In this document: positions 8,301-15,800 of the stretch, piece after piece
Numbering within the stretch: position 1 is the stretch's first letter
Layout of the letters: every line of letters begins with the position of its first letter
Translations under genes and position numbers: made by a program
Notes under the pieces: model-generated
Told to the model about the DNA's origin: nothing
Seen by the model: the letters and a program-made list of their open reading frames with translations, nothing else
Database searches by the model: none
DNA from: TMP-24 sp046348855
GTDB taxonomy: Bacteria > Pseudomonadota > Alphaproteobacteria > Rhodobacterales > Rhodobacteraceae
Direction: 5' to 3'
Length of the DNA stretch: 64,000 bases
Assembly (NCBI GenBank): GCA_046348855.1
Contig: JAXMDK010000015.1
Location: forward strand, 59,315 to 123,314

Positions 8301-9647
8301 ATGTCGATTCCCCAGTCCGGCGGCGGCCCGATCGAAGACTTCGCCCAATTGGCCGGGCTGATCGAAAGCGGCTGCAAGCCGAAGGCCGACTGGCGCATCG
8401 GCACCGAACACGAAAAATTCGGCTATCTGACCGATACGCTCGCCCCCGTTCCCTACGACGGCCCACGTTCGATCCGCGCGCTGCTGGAAGGGCTGCGCGA
8501 CCGCTTCGGCTGGACCCCGGTGCTGGAGCAGGACAAGATCATCGGCCTGACCCGCAACGGCGCCAACGTCAGTCTTGAACCGGGCGGGCAGTTCGAACTG
8601 TCGGGCGCGCCGCTGGCGACCATCCACGGGGTGCAGGCCGAGCTGGAAAGCCACCTGGCCGAAGTGCGCGCCATCGCCGAGCCGCTGGGCATCGCCCACA
8701 TGGGCGTCGGTGCCGCGCCGATCTGGCGCCACCAGGACATGCCGATGATGCCCAAGGGCCGCTACCGGCTGATGACCGACTACATGGGCCGGGTCGGCAC
8801 CCACGGCACCCAGATGATGTACCGGACCTGCACGGTTCAGGTGAACCTCGACTATGCGTCCGAAGCCGACATGGTGAAGAAGCTGCGGGTGGCGCTGGCG
8901 CTGCAGCCGGTGGCGACCGCGCTGTTCGCCTCGTCCCCGTTCTTCGACGGCAAGACCAACGGCCACAAGAGCTGGCGCTCGCGCATCTGGCGCAGTCTCG
9001 ATGACGCGCGCACCGGCATGCTGCCCTTCGTGTTCGAGGACGGCATGGGCTTTCAGCGCTATGTCGACTGGGTGCTCGATGCGCCGATGTATTTCGTCTA
9101 CCGCGACGGCCATTATGTCGATGCGCTCGGCCAGTCGTTCCGCGACTTCCTGAAGGGCGAGCTGCCGGCGCTGCCCGGCGAAAAGCCCACCCTGTCGGAT
9201 TGGGCTGACCACATGACCACCGTGTTCCCGGAAGCACGGGTCAAGAAATACATCGAGATGCGCGGCGCCGACGTGGGCGATGCCGCCCATATCGTCGCAC
9301 TGCCGGCCTTCTGGGTCGGGCTGACCTATGACCAGACCGCGCTGGATGCCGCGTGGGATCTGGTGCGCGGATTCGATGCCGAAACCCGCCAGGGCCTGCG
9401 CGTCGCCGCGTCCGTCTCGGCCTTGCAGGGCGAGGCGGGGGGCGTGAAGCTGATGGACCTGGCGCGCGCGGCCGTCGGCCTGTCGCACGCCGGCCTTGCC
9501 GCCCGCGGCCTTGGCGAGGAGCGGCACCTGGCGCCGCTGGTCGAAAGCCTGAAGACCGGCCAGGTGCAGGCCGACCGCTGGCTGGCGCGCTACAACGGCG
9601 ACTGGCACGGCGACCTGACGCGGATCTATGCCGAGGCGCGGCTTTAG
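8301..9647 (+). CDS. gshA: Glutamate-cysteine ligase, proteobacterial/plant type
   Basis: A 448-residue enzyme that joins L-glutamate and L-cysteine with ATP to form gamma-glutamylcysteine, the first step of glutathione synthesis. The N-terminus WRIGTEHEKFGY and the segments ISLEPGGQFELSG-like (NVSLEPGGQFELSGAPL), MMYRTCTVQVNLDY, and SWRSRIWRSLDDARTG are characteristic of the plant-like GshA found in alphaproteobacteria, which is unrelated in sequence to the E. coli form. Length is normal for this type. It converges with the ABC operon, leaving 13 bp between stops. Confidence 0.93.
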   Translation: MSIPQSGGGPIEDFAQLAGLIESGCKPKADWRIGTEHEKFGYLTDTLAPVPYDGPRSIRALLEGLRDRFGWTPVLEQDKIIGLTRNGANVSLEPGGQFELSGAPLATIHGVQAELESHLAEVRAIAEPLGIAHMGVGAAPIWRHQDMPMMPKGRYRLMTDYMGRVGTHGTQMMYRTCTVQVNLDYASEADMVKKLRVALALQPVATALFASSPFFDGKTNGHKSWRSRIWRSLDDARTGMLPFVFEDGMGFQRYVDWVLDAPMYFVYRDGHYVDALGQSFRDFLKGELPALPGEKPTLSDWADHMTTVFPEARVKKYIEMRGADVGDAAHIVALPAFWVGLTYDQTALDAAWDLVRGFDAETRQGLRVAASVSALQGEAGGVKLMDLARAAVGLSHAGLAARGLGEERHLAPLVESLKTGQVQADRWLARYNGDWHGDLTRIYAEARL

Positions 9648-9660
9648 AGCCTGTCGGGTT

Positions 9661-10797
9661 TCAGTCCAGCGTCCGCCGGAACCGCAAGAGCGCCAGCACC
9701 GCGAAGATCGCGACGAACAGCGCCAGCGCGGTCAGCTGGCGTGACACCGTCGCCAGATCGGCGCCCTTCAGCATCACCGCCCGAATCAGCCGCAGGAAAT
9801 GCGTCAGCGGCAGGATCTCGCCCAGCCGCTGCGCCCAGACCGGCATGCCGCGGAACGGGAACATGAACCCCGACAGAAGGATCGAGGGCAGGAAGTAGAA
9901 GAAGGTCAGCTGCATTGCCTGCATCTGCGTCCGTGCCAGCGTCGAGAACAGGTAGCCCAAGAGCACCAAGGCCATCACGAACAGGATGATCCCGCCGGCC
10001 AGCAGCGTGAACCGCCCTTCGAACGGCACATCGAACAGAAGCCGCGCCGCGCCCAGGACCACCACCACCTGCACCGCCCCCACCATGAAGTAGGGCAGGA
10101 TCTTGCCCAGCATGATTTCCCCCGCGGTGACCGGCATCGACAGGAGGTTCTCCATCGTTCCCCGCTCGGTTTCGCGGGTCAGGGCCATGGCGGTCATCAT
10201 CGTCATGGTCATCTGCAGGATGACGCCCAGCAGTCCCGGCACGATGTTGTACTGGGTGATCCCCTCGGGGTTGAAGCGGCGGTGCACCACCACGTCCAGC
10301 GCCGCCCGCCCCGCGCCCTCGGCCTGGGCCTGCTGGCCGGTTTCACGTTGCAGCGCCTCGGCCGCGACCGTGCCCAGCGTCCCGATCGCGCCCGAGGCCA
10401 CCGAAGGGTCGGTCGCGTCGGCTTCGATCAGGATCTGCGGATGGTCGCCGCGTTCGACCCGGCGGCCGAAATCCGAGGGCACGGTGACAACAAAGCTGAC
10501 GTCGCCGCGCTGCAACAGCCGTTCGGCTTCGGCGGCGCTCGCGTCGGGGTAGGCAAAGCGGTAATAGCCGGTCAGCTCCAGCGCCGAGACCATCGCCCGG
10601 GTGAACCGGTCGGCGGTCGGCGCGACCAGCGCGGCGGGCAGGCCCTTGGGATCGCTGTTGATGGCAAAGCCGAACAGCACCAGCTGCATCAGCGGCACGC
10701 CCAGCATCATCGCGAACGTCACCCGGTCGCGCCGCATCTGGATCGTTTCCTTGACGATCAGCGTGAAGATCCTGCCAAGCGACGCAAATCCCCTCAT
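9661..10797 (-). CDS. ABC-2 type transporter permease (YbhR/YhhJ-like)
   Basis: A 378-residue permease: one N-terminal membrane segment, a large periplasmic region (about residues 45-175), then a block of five membrane segments that includes the conserved RETERGTMENLLSMP loop and a C-terminal GMPVWAQRLGEILPLTHFLRLIRAVMLKG motif. This is the ABC2_membrane_3 architecture of multidrug-type exporters. Its start overlaps the ATPase stop (ATGA). E. coli encodes two permeases (YbhS and YbhR) in the equivalent operon; here there is only one, so it probably acts as a homodimer. Confidence 0.85.
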   Translation of the reverse strand: MRGFASLGRIFTLIVKETIQMRRDRVTFAMMLGVPLMQLVLFGFAINSDPKGLPAALVAPTADRFTRAMVSALELTGYYRFAYPDASAAEAERLLQRGDVSFVVTVPSDFGRRVERGDHPQILIEADATDPSVASGAIGTLGTVAAEALQRETGQQAQAEGAGRAALDVVVHRRFNPEGITQYNIVPGLLGVILQMTMTMMTAMALTRETERGTMENLLSMPVTAGEIMLGKILPYFMVGAVQVVVVLGAARLLFDVPFEGRFTLLAGGIILFVMALVLLGYLFSTLARTQMQAMQLTFFYFLPSILLSGFMFPFRGMPVWAQRLGEILPLTHFLRLIRAVMLKGADLATVSRQLTALALFVAIFAVLALLRFRRTLD

Positions 10798-11720
10798 GCG
10801 ACATTGTCCTGTGCTGCGCCCATCAGCTGGATGAACACATCTTCAAGGCTGCTGTCGGCGCGTTTCAGATCCAGTCCCCTGGCCTCGGCCACTGCGCTGA
10901 CGCTGGCCTTCAGCAGGTCGCCATCACGGCCGATCACATGCAGGTCGTTGCCGTAGGGCGCCACCTGGTCGACGCCGGGCATGGAGCGCAGCTCGCGCGC
11001 CGCCTCGGCGGTGGCGGCCCCGGACAGGACAAAGGTGGTCAGGCCAGCGTCGCGGATTACTTCGGCCACAGTGCCGCGCGCCACCAGCCGGCCATAGGCG
11101 ATGTAGTTGATCCGGTGACAGCGTTCGGCCTCGTCCATGTAATGGGTCGAGACCAGCACCGTCAGCCCCTCGGCGGCCAACTGGTGGATTTCATCCCAGA
11201 ATTCGCGCCGCGCCTTGGGGTCCACCCCGGCGGTCGGCTCGTCCAGCAGAAGCAGGCGCGGCCGGTGCATGATGCAGGCCGCCAGCGCCAGCCGCTGTTT
11301 CCAGCCGCCCGACAGCGCCCCCGCCAGCTGGTCGCGCCGGGCGGTCAGGCCGAGGCTCGCCAACGTGTCGCGCACCGCGTCCTCAGCCGGGTGCAGCCGG
11401 TAGAGCCCGGCGACGAAGCGCAGGTTCTCGGCGATCGTCAGGTCTTCGTAGAACGAAAACCGCTGGGTCATGTAGCCGACGTTGCGCTTGATCGCGGCAC
11501 CCTCGCGGCGGATGTCGTGGCCCAGCACCCGCCCTTCGCCTTCGTCGGGGGTCAGAAGCCCGCACATCAGCCGGATGGTGGTGGTCTTGCCCGATCCGTT
11601 CGGGCCGAGGAACCCGGCGATCTCGCCCTTCTCGACACTGAGCGAGACATGGTCGACCACGGTCTTGTCGCCGAACCGCTTGACCAGGTTGCGCACGTCG
11701 ATGGCGGGCTCGTCACTCAT
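10794..11720 (-). CDS. ABC transporter ATP-binding protein (YbhF-like, single NBD)
   Basis: A 308-residue ATPase with Walker A GPNGSGKTT, signature LSGGWKQR, Walker B LLLLDEPTAGVD and switch histidine in VSTHYMDEA. The C-terminal extension (about residues 225-300) resembles the regulatory tail of drug/antibiotic export ATPases. Start ATG at 11720 (MSDEPAID) overlaps the end of the upstream HlyD gene; an in-frame ATG at 11735 is possible. E. coli YbhF has two NBDs, this protein one. It works with the downstream permease and the upstream periplasmic adaptor. Confidence 0.87.
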   Translation of the reverse strand: MSDEPAIDVRNLVKRFGDKTVVDHVSLSVEKGEIAGFLGPNGSGKTTTIRLMCGLLTPDEGEGRVLGHDIRREGAAIKRNVGYMTQRFSFYEDLTIAENLRFVAGLYRLHPAEDAVRDTLASLGLTARRDQLAGALSGGWKQRLALAACIMHRPRLLLLDEPTAGVDPKARREFWDEIHQLAAEGLTVLVSTHYMDEAERCHRINYIAYGRLVARGTVAEVIRDAGLTTFVLSGAATAEAARELRSMPGVDQVAPYGNDLHVIGRDGDLLKASVSAVAEARGLDLKRADSSLEDVFIQLMGAAQDNVA

Positions 11721-12657
11721 TGGCCGGTTCCGCATCGACGATCTGGCCGGGCTTCAGGCCGCCTGTCTGGTCGGGGCGCGCCTCGATCAGATAGACCAGC
11801 TTTTGCCGGCTGCCGGCTGAATAGATCACCGGGGGCGTGAATTCCGGCGTGTCCGACACATAGGTGACGCTGGCGCGCAGCCCGTCCGGGCAGCCGTCGC
11901 AGCGCACCGAAAGCCGGGTGCCGGGGCCGACGCGCGACAGGGCGGATTCGGGCAGGTAAAGGCGCAGTTTCACCGCTCCGTCCGGCAACAGCGACAGGAC
12001 TGGCGCCGTCGGCCCGGCCAGTTCGCCGGGGTGGCGGATCACGTCGGCCACCAGCCCGGCGGCGGGGGCGGTCAGGCTGCGCTTGGACAGGGACCATTGC
12101 GCCTTGGCCAGGTCGGCCCGTGCACCGGCTAGTGTGGCCTGTGCGGCGGCGATTTCCTGCGGACGCGCCGGCAGGCGGGCGACGGCAAGGTTTGCTTCGG
12201 CCTCGGCGACGCTGGCCGCTGCCACCTCGGCCGCGGTTGCGGCATCGTCGCGCGGGGTCTCGGTGGCGCTGCCGCTACGTGCCAGGCTGGCCAGCCGGGT
12301 TTCGGTCCGCCGCGCCTCGTCCGCCCGCGCCTTGGCCGAGGCCAGCGCCGCCTCGATCACGCGGATTTCCTCGGGCCGGCGGCCTTCCTGCAGGTTGGCC
12401 AGCTGCCCCTCGGCCTTGGCCACCGCCGCCTGCGCCTGGGCCAGCGCGATGTCGGCATCGCGGCGTTCCAACGCCGCAAGCGGCTGGCCTGCTGCCACAT
12501 GGTCGCCGCGCGCCACCGACAGGCTGTCGATCGTCGCGGTGGCCACCGGGGCGATCAGCACATATTCGCCTTCGACATAGCCGGCTGCCAGCGGCGGCTG
12601 AGGCCCGCAGGCGGCGATCAGCGCCGACAAAAGCGGGACTGCACACAGAAACATCAT
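11713..12657 (-). CDS. HlyD-family periplasmic adaptor, probable lipoprotein (YbhG-like)
   Basis: A 314-residue membrane fusion protein. The N-terminus has a signal with a lipobox (SALIAACG), so it is probably lipidated in the inner membrane. A split biotinyl-lipoyl domain (ATIDSLSVARGDHVAAGQPLA and later SLTAPAAGLVADVIRHPGE) brackets an Ala/Glu-rich coiled-coil hairpin (about residues 65-195). It links the ABC exporter to an outer-membrane channel. The ATG at 12657 overlaps the TetR stop and its own stop overlaps the ATPase start, so the four genes are one operon. Confidence 0.87.
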   Translation of the reverse strand: MMFLCAVPLLSALIAACGPQPPLAAGYVEGEYVLIAPVATATIDSLSVARGDHVAAGQPLAALERRDADIALAQAQAAVAKAEGQLANLQEGRRPEEIRVIEAALASAKARADEARRTETRLASLARSGSATETPRDDAATAAEVAAASVAEAEANLAVARLPARPQEIAAAQATLAGARADLAKAQWSLSKRSLTAPAAGLVADVIRHPGELAGPTAPVLSLLPDGAVKLRLYLPESALSRVGPGTRLSVRCDGCPDGLRASVTYVSDTPEFTPPVIYSAGSRQKLVYLIEARPDQTGGLKPGQIVDAEPANE

Positions 12658-13301
12658 GCCCCCTTTCGCGCGGCGTCCAGCGCCGCGTCGAGATTGTCCA
12701 GCAGCACCGCGACGATCTCGGCCACCTCGTCCGGCCCCATCGACCGCCAGCCCATGCGCCGGGTGACGATCGGCGCGCCGATGCGGAAATAGACGACCTG
12801 ACCGAGCAGGCTGAACAGCCTCAGCCGCACGGCGGGGCTGTCGGCCTCGGCGCCTGTCGCCACGGCCCACAGCGCGCAAAGCCGCCGGTGCGCCGGTTCG
12901 ACCAGGCGTTCGTAGATGGTGGCGACGGTCGGCCCGCCATCGCCAAGTTCGCGCAGCATGAAGGCGGCCATGTCGTTGGCTTCCGGCCCGGCCAGAAGAT
13001 AGCCCGCCATCGTTCGCAGGACCTGCCGCAATTCAACTGCCGCCTCGTCGGGCGAGGTGGGCGGGGCGGCTTCGGCCGACATCAGCACCGTTTGCATGCG
13101 CCGCACGAATTCGGCCGCGCAGGCTTCGCGCAGCCCGTCCTTGCCGCCGAAGTGATAGGCGATCGAGGCGATGTTGGTTCCGGCCCGCGCGGCGATGGCG
13201 CGGGTCGAGGCGGCGGCAAAGCCCTGATGGCCGAACAGGTGCAGACCGGCCTCGATCAGTTGAAGCCGGGTGCCTTCGGGCGGGGGTGCGGGCATGGTCA
13301 T
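12654..13301 (-). CDS. TetR/AcrR-family repressor (CecR-like), first gene of the exporter operon
   Basis: A 215-residue TetR protein. The helix-turn-helix is clear (LIEAGLHLFGHQGFAAASTRAIAARAGTNIASIAYHFGGKDGLREA, about residues 15-60); the C-terminal ligand domain resembles the DUF1956 type of CecR/YbiH. In E. coli, CecR heads the ybhGFSR exporter operon in the same order as here. Two starts are possible (13301 or 13295). A near-palindromic site lies 10 bp upstream of the start at 13311-13330, which fits negative autoregulation of the whole operon. Confidence 0.88.
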   Translation of the reverse strand: MTMPAPPPEGTRLQLIEAGLHLFGHQGFAAASTRAIAARAGTNIASIAYHFGGKDGLREACAAEFVRRMQTVLMSAEAAPPTSPDEAAVELRQVLRTMAGYLLAGPEANDMAAFMLRELGDGGPTVATIYERLVEPAHRRLCALWAVATGAEADSPAVRLRLFSLLGQVVYFRIGAPIVTRRMGWRSMGPDEVAEIVAVLLDNLDAALDAARKGA

Positions 13302-13310
13302 GAGGAAGAT

Positions 13311-13330
13311 TTAATCAATCGAATGATTAA
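13311..13330. promoter_or_regulatory. Probable operator of the TetR repressor
   Basis: A 20-bp inverted repeat, TTAATCAATCGAATGATTAA, with 18 of 20 positions symmetric. It is strikingly AT-rich in a GC-rich genome and sits just upstream of the TetR start codon. Size and position match a TetR autoregulatory operator. Binding is inferred from context only. Confidence 0.7.
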
Positions 13331-13539
13331 AGTCCAGAGCCTCGCGCCGAGCGATGCGGAAAGATCAACCGGCGGCCGAAATTCCATCGCACATCACGGA
13401 CGGCGCCCTGGCGCCTCGGCCCTTGCACCGGCCCGGCTTGGCGATATGTTCGTCGAGCGGTTTGCTGCCACGCGGCAGGCGCTGGTCGATGAATGCGCAA
13501 GGTGCCTGACGTGGAACTCGCCCCTTTCCAGGAGCTTTA

Positions 13540-14058
13540 ATGATGTCAGCGGACCTGCGCGGCCATTTTCTCGAAGCGATGAGCCGGATGGCGGCTTCGG
13601 TGTCGGTCCTGACCACCGATGGGCCCGGCGGGCTGGCGGGAATCACCGTCTCGTCGATGACCGCGCTGTCGGCAGACGGCCGTGCGCCGAGCCTGCTGGT
13701 CTGTGTCCACCACCAAAGCTCGACTGCGTCCGCCATCCTGGCCAATCGCTGCTTTTCGGCCAATGTGCTGAACGACGGGCAAAGCGCCGTGTCCGACCGA
13801 TTCTCGGGGCGCGGCGGGCTGAAAGGGTCGGAGCGGTTCGCCGGGCTGGCGACCGACCTGGGCGCGACCGGTTGCCCGCGGATCAGGGACGCCGCCGTCA
13901 CGCTCGATTGCCGGCTGGTGACGGCGCTTCTATGGGAAACCCACTATCTGTTCGTCGGCGAAGTGGCCGAAGTGGTGCTGCCCGAACCTGCCCGTCCGGC
14001 GCTGCTGTACGCCGCGCGCGCCTATCGGCGGATCGAGGGCCTGGGCAACGTCGACTGA
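13540..14058 (+). CDS. Flavin reductase-like FMN-binding protein
   Basis: A 172-residue protein of the flavin_reduct (HpaC/RutF/DIM6-NTAB) family. It shows the N-terminal FLEAMSRMAASVSVLTTDGPGGLAGITVSSMTALSADG pattern, a nucleotide-binding PSLLVCVHHQSSTASAI segment and the C-terminal G-HYLFVGEV-type strand. Such proteins supply reduced FMN/FAD to a partner monooxygenase. No monooxygenase is adjacent, so the partner is unknown. Two start codons abut (ATGATG at 13540/13543); AGGAG at 13527-13531 supports either. A hairpin follows the gene at 14078-14097. Confidence 0.85.
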   Translation: MMSADLRGHFLEAMSRMAASVSVLTTDGPGGLAGITVSSMTALSADGRAPSLLVCVHHQSSTASAILANRCFSANVLNDGQSAVSDRFSGRGGLKGSERFAGLATDLGATGCPRIRDAAVTLDCRLVTALLWETHYLFVGEVAEVVLPEPARPALLYAARAYRRIEGLGNVD

Positions 14059-14073
14059 CGACCCCGAAAACGG

Positions 14074-14100
14074 AAAGGGTGGCCCGCCGGGGCCGCCTTT
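14074..14100 (+). terminator. Hairpin terminator downstream of the flavin reductase gene
   Basis: An 8-bp stem GGTGGCCC/GGGCCGCC (one G-U pair) with a 4-base loop, flanked by AAA and TTT that extend it. The T-run is only three bases, so termination strength is uncertain. Confidence 0.5.
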
Positions 14101-14308
14101 CGCCATTCCGCGCCGTTGTCCTATTGGCCATGGCCACGCCGGTGGGCGGCGCGGCGGCCGACACAGTCAGGAACCTGACTGCGCCACGCCAGGCGAGTTC
14201 TTCTTGAACTGGTTCACCCGCTCGCGGTCTGATCGGGCTGATGCACTTCCCTTGCTGTCGTTTCTGGCCGGATCTTGCCGGTTAGTCTTAACCCGGCCGG
14301 CGCGGGCC

Positions 14309-14338
14309 TTGACTTCGTTGCATTTGCAACGATATAAG
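14309..14338 (+). promoter_or_regulatory. hmgA promoter with operator palindrome in the spacer
   Basis: A -35 box TTGACT (14309-14314) and a -10 box TATAAG (14333-14338) are separated by 18 bp. The spacer holds a perfect inverted repeat CGTTGCA-TT-TGCAACG at 14316-14331. A repressor bound there would block RNA polymerase. Homogentisate genes in many proteobacteria are controlled by MarR- or IclR-type repressors; no candidate is encoded next to this site. The stretch 14101-14308 holds no gene I can support. Confidence 0.75.
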
Positions 14339-14378
14339 AGGGCAGCATCCATTCCGCGTTGCCGAAAGGAGTCGCCCG

Positions 14379-15740
14379 ATGACCCGCCACGCCTTGTCCA
14401 AGGGCATGATCCGCGCCGCCACCCAGACCGGCACCCATGAAGGCTACATGCCGGGCTTCGGCAACGACTTCGAAACCGAGGCCCTGCCCGGCGCGCTGCC
14501 GCAGGGGATGAACAGCCCGCAGAAATGCAATTACGGCCTTTATGGCGAGCAGCTGTCCGGCACCGCCTTCACCGCGCCCTCGCACCAGAACGAACGGACA
14601 TGGTGCTATCGCATCCGGCCCTCGGTCAAGCACACCCATCGGTTTGAAAAGATCGACCTGTCCTACTGGGCGACCGCGCCGCATGTCGTCGATGACGTGA
14701 TTTCGCTGGGCCAGTACCGCTGGGACCCGCTGCCGCACGCTGGCGCCAGCCTGACCTGGCTGACCGGGATGCGCACCATGACCACAGCGGGCGACGTGAA
14801 CACCCAGGTCGGCATGGCCAGCCACATCTACCTGGTCACCGATTCGATGGTCGACGACTATTTCTATTCGGCCGACAGCGAACTTCTGATTGTCCCGCAG
14901 GAGGGTCGCCTGCGGTTCTGCACCGAACTTGGCATCATCGACCTTGAGCCGCAGGAAATCGCCATCATCCCGCGCGGGCTGGTCTATCGGGTCGAGGTGC
15001 TGGACGGCCCGGCCCGCGGCTTCGTCTGCGAAAATTACGGCCAGAAGTTCCAGCTGCCCGGCCGCGGTCCGATCGGCGCCAACTGCATGGCCAACCGGCG
15101 CGACTTCAAGACCCCGGTCGCGGCCTTCGAGGACCGCGAGGTGCCTTCGACCGTGACGGTCAAATGGTGCGGCCAGTTCCATCGCACCCGGATCGGCCAC
15201 AGCCCGCTGGACGTGGTGGCCTGGCATGGCAACTATTGCCCGGTGAAATACGACCTGAAGACCTATTGCCCGGTCGGCGCGATCCTGTTCGACCACCCCG
15301 ACCCGTCGATCTTTACCGTGCTCACCGCGCCCTCGGGGGTCGAGGGGACGGCGAACATCGACTTCGTGCTGTTCCGCGAACGCTGGATGGTGGCGGAAAA
15401 CACCTTCCGCCCGCCGTGGTACCACAAGAACATCATGTCCGAACTGATGGGCAACATCTACGGCGTCTACGACGCCAAGCCCAAGGGGTTCGTGCCGGGC
15501 GGCATGAGCCTGCACAACATGATGCTGCCGCACGGGCCGGACAAGACCGCCTTCGAAGGGGCGTCGAACGCCAAGCTTGCGCCGGAAAAGCTCGACAATA
15601 CCATGTCCTTCATGTTCGAAACCCGCTTCCCGCAGCACCTGACCGCCTTTGCCGCGAAGGAAGCGCCGTTGCAGGACGACTATATCGACTGCTGGAAAAC
15701 GCTTGATCGCAAGTTCGACGGGACGCCGGGCCTGAAATAA
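14379..15740 (+). CDS. hmgA: Homogentisate 1,2-dioxygenase
   Basis: A 453-residue non-haem iron dioxygenase that opens the ring of homogentisate to maleylacetoacetate in tyrosine/phenylalanine breakdown. The N-terminal hallmark YMPGFGNDFETEALPGALPQG is intact, as are the later segments VTVKWCGQFHRT, FPPWYHKNIMSE-type (FRPPWYHKNIMSELMG) and GMSLHNMMLPHGPD that hold the iron-binding His and Glu residues. An AGGAG site precedes the ATG, and the gene has its own promoter/operator. It is followed by fahA, the last enzyme of the pathway. Confidence 0.97.
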   Translation: MTRHALSKGMIRAATQTGTHEGYMPGFGNDFETEALPGALPQGMNSPQKCNYGLYGEQLSGTAFTAPSHQNERTWCYRIRPSVKHTHRFEKIDLSYWATAPHVVDDVISLGQYRWDPLPHAGASLTWLTGMRTMTTAGDVNTQVGMASHIYLVTDSMVDDYFYSADSELLIVPQEGRLRFCTELGIIDLEPQEIAIIPRGLVYRVEVLDGPARGFVCENYGQKFQLPGRGPIGANCMANRRDFKTPVAAFEDREVPSTVTVKWCGQFHRTRIGHSPLDVVAWHGNYCPVKYDLKTYCPVGAILFDHPDPSIFTVLTAPSGVEGTANIDFVLFRERWMVAENTFRPPWYHKNIMSELMGNIYGVYDAKPKGFVPGGMSLHNMMLPHGPDKTAFEGASNAKLAPEKLDNTMSFMFETRFPQHLTAFAAKEAPLQDDYIDCWKTLDRKFDGTPGLK

Positions 15741-15794
15741 GGGTGGGGGCGCTGCCCCCACACCGCCAGGATATTTGAACCAAAGTGAAGGGAA
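15741..15794 (+). repeat. Rhodobacterales-type intergenic repeat (hairpin plus GGATATTTGAACCAAAGTGAAG module)
   Basis: The hairpin GTGGGGGC-GCT-GCCCCCAC (15743-15761) is followed after a few bases by GGATATTTGAACCAAAGTGA (from 15769). From memory, a GC hairpin followed by a GGATATTT...AAGTGAAG or AAGATGAAG-like string is scattered through intergenic regions of Rhodobacteraceae. It lies between hmgA and fahA and its 3' part supplies the AAGGGAA upstream of the fahA start. There is no T-tract after the stem, so it is not a classical terminator. Confidence 0.6.
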
Positions 15795-15800
15795 CGGCGA

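Noticed and set aside
15743..15761. Hairpin after hmgA as a transcription terminator separating hmgA from fahA
   Set aside because: It is followed by ACCGCC, not Ts, and is attached to a conserved AT-rich module, so a dispersed repeat is the better reading.
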